NCBI GenBank assembly: GCA_027563935.2
Contig: CM050449.1
Coordinates: 12,662,501 to 12,726,500, forward strand
Length of the DNA stretch: 64,000 nt
Origin: Costus lasius
Taxonomy: Eukaryota; Streptophyta; Magnoliopsida; Zingiberales; Costaceae
Direction: 5' to 3'
A model generated the notes under the pieces. That model saw only the letters and a list, made by a program, of their open reading frames with translations, searched no databases and had not been told where the DNA came from. Positions 61,012 to 64,000 of the stretch are shown in pieces. Each line of letters starts with the position of its first letter. Position 1 is the stretch's first letter. The position numbers were made by a program, and so were the translations under genes.

Positions 61012-62890
61012 ATAATAGAGGACTTTTTATTTACTACATTTCCAAGGAGTATCAAGTACAATTGATATATCCCACGCTTTGAGAACCTTTTCCGCTGGGG
61101 CCTATCTTTAACTTCGATTTAGTGACAATTTCCACTTCCATATAAAAGCTAATCACGCTGGCCAACGTGAGGGCAGCATTCATCTTCCCTTTCTTAAGGG
61201 AACAATTTTGACCTGCTCTGAGTTCATTTGCGTGTGTTTTTTTGAATTATTTTGATTGTACAAGGATAACATATTCGTTATCGGCGAGCTTGTATCTACA
61301 ACATCGTAAGAGCAAATTGTTTAAATTTCTATTATGTTAGTTAACCCATCTGCTATTATTCTCTCATGGTAGCGTTGGGTCGATCCTCTTGTCATTTAAT
61401 TTCTATTCAAGTGGAGCGATGCATACACAGCAATTGTACAGAACATAACTAAAGCGAAGTACCTCTTCTTATACTGCTTGTTCGCCATGTCATGTCCTTT
61501 AGTCCTAACCTTGAAAAGGCTTGGATGCCATGCTTCTGAGAGGAATGGCAGGATCCTAACCACCTGCCAAGGAAAAAAAAGTAGCATGATTGCATCTTGG
61601 CGCAAATGAAAACGCAAGATGGTGGCTGTTCCAAATTATTCAGATTACAGTGACAATGATTCACAAGTTGAAAGCATGGCACCGGAGCCTTGGTGGGTTC
61701 TGTCTCCTTGGTTCAGCCTTTTTCTACTGTTGCTTCTTTAGATTAACAGCTCCTCTCATTTGTACAGGCTCATGATGATGACGGTGGATGGGCCGACCGC
61801 GTGGGTTTCTCCAATGGGGCTTTCAATCGAGTCTACTTTGGAATGGGAACCTGTGAAAAAGTCTGAAGACCTTGCATGCCAAGTAGCCCATTGCTGCCAC
61901 TTGTCGTGACGTTGCTGTGATGCTACTGCACGTCATATTTGAACTGATGGTGGCAGGTTGGCTAGAGCTCAAAAATTTTACCCACTCGATTCTTTGACGC
62001 TGCTTCTGCTGCCCGCTCCAGCAATGCGGGCAGTAACCCCAAACGGAGCCTCAGTCTTGGAGCCAAATAGCCAGGTAAATATGCGCTGAATCATATTTTC
62101 TTCCCTAACTCACACACAAGCATGCGTGCAACGTCCTCGAATCTATAATTCACCCTTAATGATTACACTGTCATTGATCCGGCCGCACAGATACACGCCA
62201 AACACTAGCGTGGAAGTGGATTCTTGGCTGTGGGATCACCGATTCAACGACCTGTTATCTACCCACCGATTTGCAAGCAAGGAATCCTTCTACTTTCTCT
62301 CCTCTTTTACCTTGGCAGCTAGACATGCACAAATAATTGAGCGTGTGTGGTTCGGTCCGGGGAAACCGTACAGGATGGTCGGTGCATGGTCCCTCCGATC
62401 CGGCCTCTGCTCCGTTCCAATTGGCTAAAAAAAAGATCCACATCGATGTGCACAAAGCAGTGCACCTGAACCTGCTTCAGCTTCTTTGAGTCCTCCGTAG
62501 CAGTATCCTGCAGCTTTTCTAAACAAAGCAGTCGTTGCTGTACCTTCAGCTGCTGGTTGACCGGCTTTGGCTTCCCCTCGATTGCTTCCGATCGAACCTT
62601 AGTTGATTACTAATTGTGCAACTCTTAAGTTAAAATTAAGTGGTATTTTTACCAGCGGCGGAAAAATTGAGGTGAGACTCGTCTACTGTAGGATAAAGTG
62701 AAACCTGGAAGGAGGAGCCTTTTTACAATCCATCAGAGCTTGCTTTGCCTTTTTTTTTTTTTTTTTTAGCATGCTTTGTCTTTTAATCCCATCTTCTTTG
62801 CTTGAATTTCTTCGCGTAAGATTCGCTCTTCGGCTTCCTTCTCTGCCCGAGACGCAGTCTTGTCACTCCTAGTCAATCTCGGATTTCTGG
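61012..62890. other. BDP1 3' untranslated region and downstream flank
   Basis: The BDP1 stop TGA is at 61009-61011. The following 300 bases are a plausible 3' UTR, but no unambiguous poly-A signal was chosen. Short open frames at 61396-61682 and 62126-62455 are unrecognised and unsupported. A poly-T tract lies at about 62751-62767. Confidence 0.4.
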
Positions 62891-62898
62891 CAACAATT

Positions 62899-62918
62899 AT
62901 ATATATATATATATATAT
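62899..62918. repeat. (AT)10 microsatellite
   Basis: An uninterrupted AT run of 20 bases. Confidence 0.95.
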
Positions 62919-63473
62919 GTATTGTTTGTGTTTAATCATCAACAAGAGGGTGCAATGAAGTCCACCACCAAAGCCGTGTGTGTAAAGAAAGCTGAGAATG
63001 TTATTGGCTTGAGTCGAAGGAATCGGTCGATGTCAAGCATAGCTTGATGTTGCGCCATATTTATGAATCCATCGCACTCACAGCATCAGTAAAGTAGAGC
63101 AAGACTAGTCACATTGAAGGCCCCACGGCACATTGACCTTGTTGAGAAAGCAGGACAAAGAAAGACCACATTACTGGCTTATCATATATATTATGAAGTT
63201 ATTTTCAGAAGATTGCTAAAGGCCATCATAGTGAAACCCCAACTGCCTCTCTAACTATCAATGGACGAATCATTAGTAGCACAAAAAAGTCAACCTTTAT
63301 TTCATATTTCAAACAGCTACACTCTAAGCTTCTGCACACCATATAAAAACCAAGGAAGAATGAGACCTTTCCCCAAAGACAACTGAAGCAGTTACCAGAT
63401 GTCTCCAGAGGAGGAGATACATGAGACTATCCAATTAAAGAATAGTAACCTGAATGAATGGCAACGGCTGTTG

Positions 63474-63475
<2 letters not shown>
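62919..63475. other. intergenic, nothing recognised
   Basis: Mixed-composition sequence without a supported ORF, RNA or repeat. Confidence 0.4.

Positions 63476-63538
<63 letters not shown>
63476..63538. repeat. (ATT)n microsatellite, about 20 units
   Basis: A nearly perfect ATT/TTA trinucleotide run of about 62 bp. It is likely polymorphic in length. Confidence 0.97.
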
Positions 63539-64000
63539 TTATACTCAGATTATGATAAATTAAGTAAATTTAAATAATCTATTCTATTATATAACTTAAA
63601 ATTATCTTAGGTGTTTGAATAGGTACATTCAGGTATCCAATTTAATTAAATTGCACCTTAATTTTTATTTTTATCTTAAATCTTTTACAAAATATACTTT
63701 CGTATATTTAAAATCTGATTCTATAACCTTATTCCACGGCTTTTATAGTTGGAGCAACTGAGCGCAAACTATATATTATCAGCTAAAATCCAAAGAAACC
63801 TGAATCCTACACACTCAAGGATTGTAGCCAAATCTCATTAATCACATCACCCAAAAATAATTTGGAGGTTATAGGCATCCACATTGGTGATAAAAAGACA
63901 ATTTGCTTGGTTCATTGTTTTTAAACAAAAGAAACAAATAAGAGAACATGTAATGGCCATGAAACTAGTGACGACTTCCTCTCCTCACTCCCCTTAGATC
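63539..64000. other. AT-rich window end, nothing recognised
   Basis: No gene or repeat family identified. Confidence 0.4.

Noticed and set aside
63476..63538. CRISPR-like or other structured array
   Set aside because: It is a simple ATT trinucleotide run without spacers, and no CRISPR array is expected or seen in this eukaryotic DNA.

Overview
This window is nuclear DNA of a flowering plant, most likely a monocot. The evidence is spliceosomal GT..AG introns of up to about 8 kb, Ty1/copia, Ty3/gypsy, LINE, hAT and MITE-like remnants throughout, a plant-specific LOB-domain transcription factor, and GC-rich exons in AT-rich intergenic DNA. The long, repeat-filled introns would suit a palm or banana relative better than a grass, but that is a weak inference. 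No CRISPR, operon or prokaryotic feature is present.

Layout. Positions 1-3262 hold the 5' part of a decayed Ty3/gypsy element on the minus strand (RT, protease, gag, PBS, 777-bp LTR). Its RT is cut by a member of a GTACCGG-rich repeat family. Positions 3697-8566 are a complete but dead Ty1/copia element with 125-bp LTRs, a GTCAC target duplication and TG..CT ends. Positions 9959-11235 are a tandemly duplicated copia gag relic. From 11233 to about 15700 lies a mosaic of host-gene pieces. A gypsy-type LTR with its polypurine tract abuts fragments of chaperonin CCT2 and ribosomal protein eL24. A hAT-like element carrying a BAHD acyltransferase fragment is inserted at 13249-14281 with an 8-bp target duplication. 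A probable OCRE-type first exon follows. Positions 15807-16905 are a 5'-truncated LINE with a 16-bp target duplication. Positions 16.9-21.4 kb are AT-rich with no recognised gene.

Two host genes are clear. A class I LBD gene of the LOB/LBD25 clade lies at 22314-22898 (+), preceded by spliced 5' leader exons. The BDP1 gene, encoding the B'' subunit of the RNA polymerase III factor TFIIIB, runs from 33193 to 61011 (+). I assembled it as 14 coding exons with consistent phases (2331 nt, 776 codons plus stop). Its leader may start near 28 kb. Its introns hold a 1.8-kb solo LTR with a CTTCT duplication, two hAT transposase relics, a copia RNase H/LTR relic, and many GTACCGG-family copies, including a closely spaced inverted pair. 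Positions 61.0-64.0 kb are the BDP1 3' flank with microsatellites and no recognised gene.

The two host genes are not functionally linked: one is a developmental transcription factor and the other a general Pol III factor. The least ordinary parts are the host-fragment mosaic at 11.2-15.7 kb, the GTACCGG repeat family, and the repeated exon modules in the N-terminal half of BDP1.
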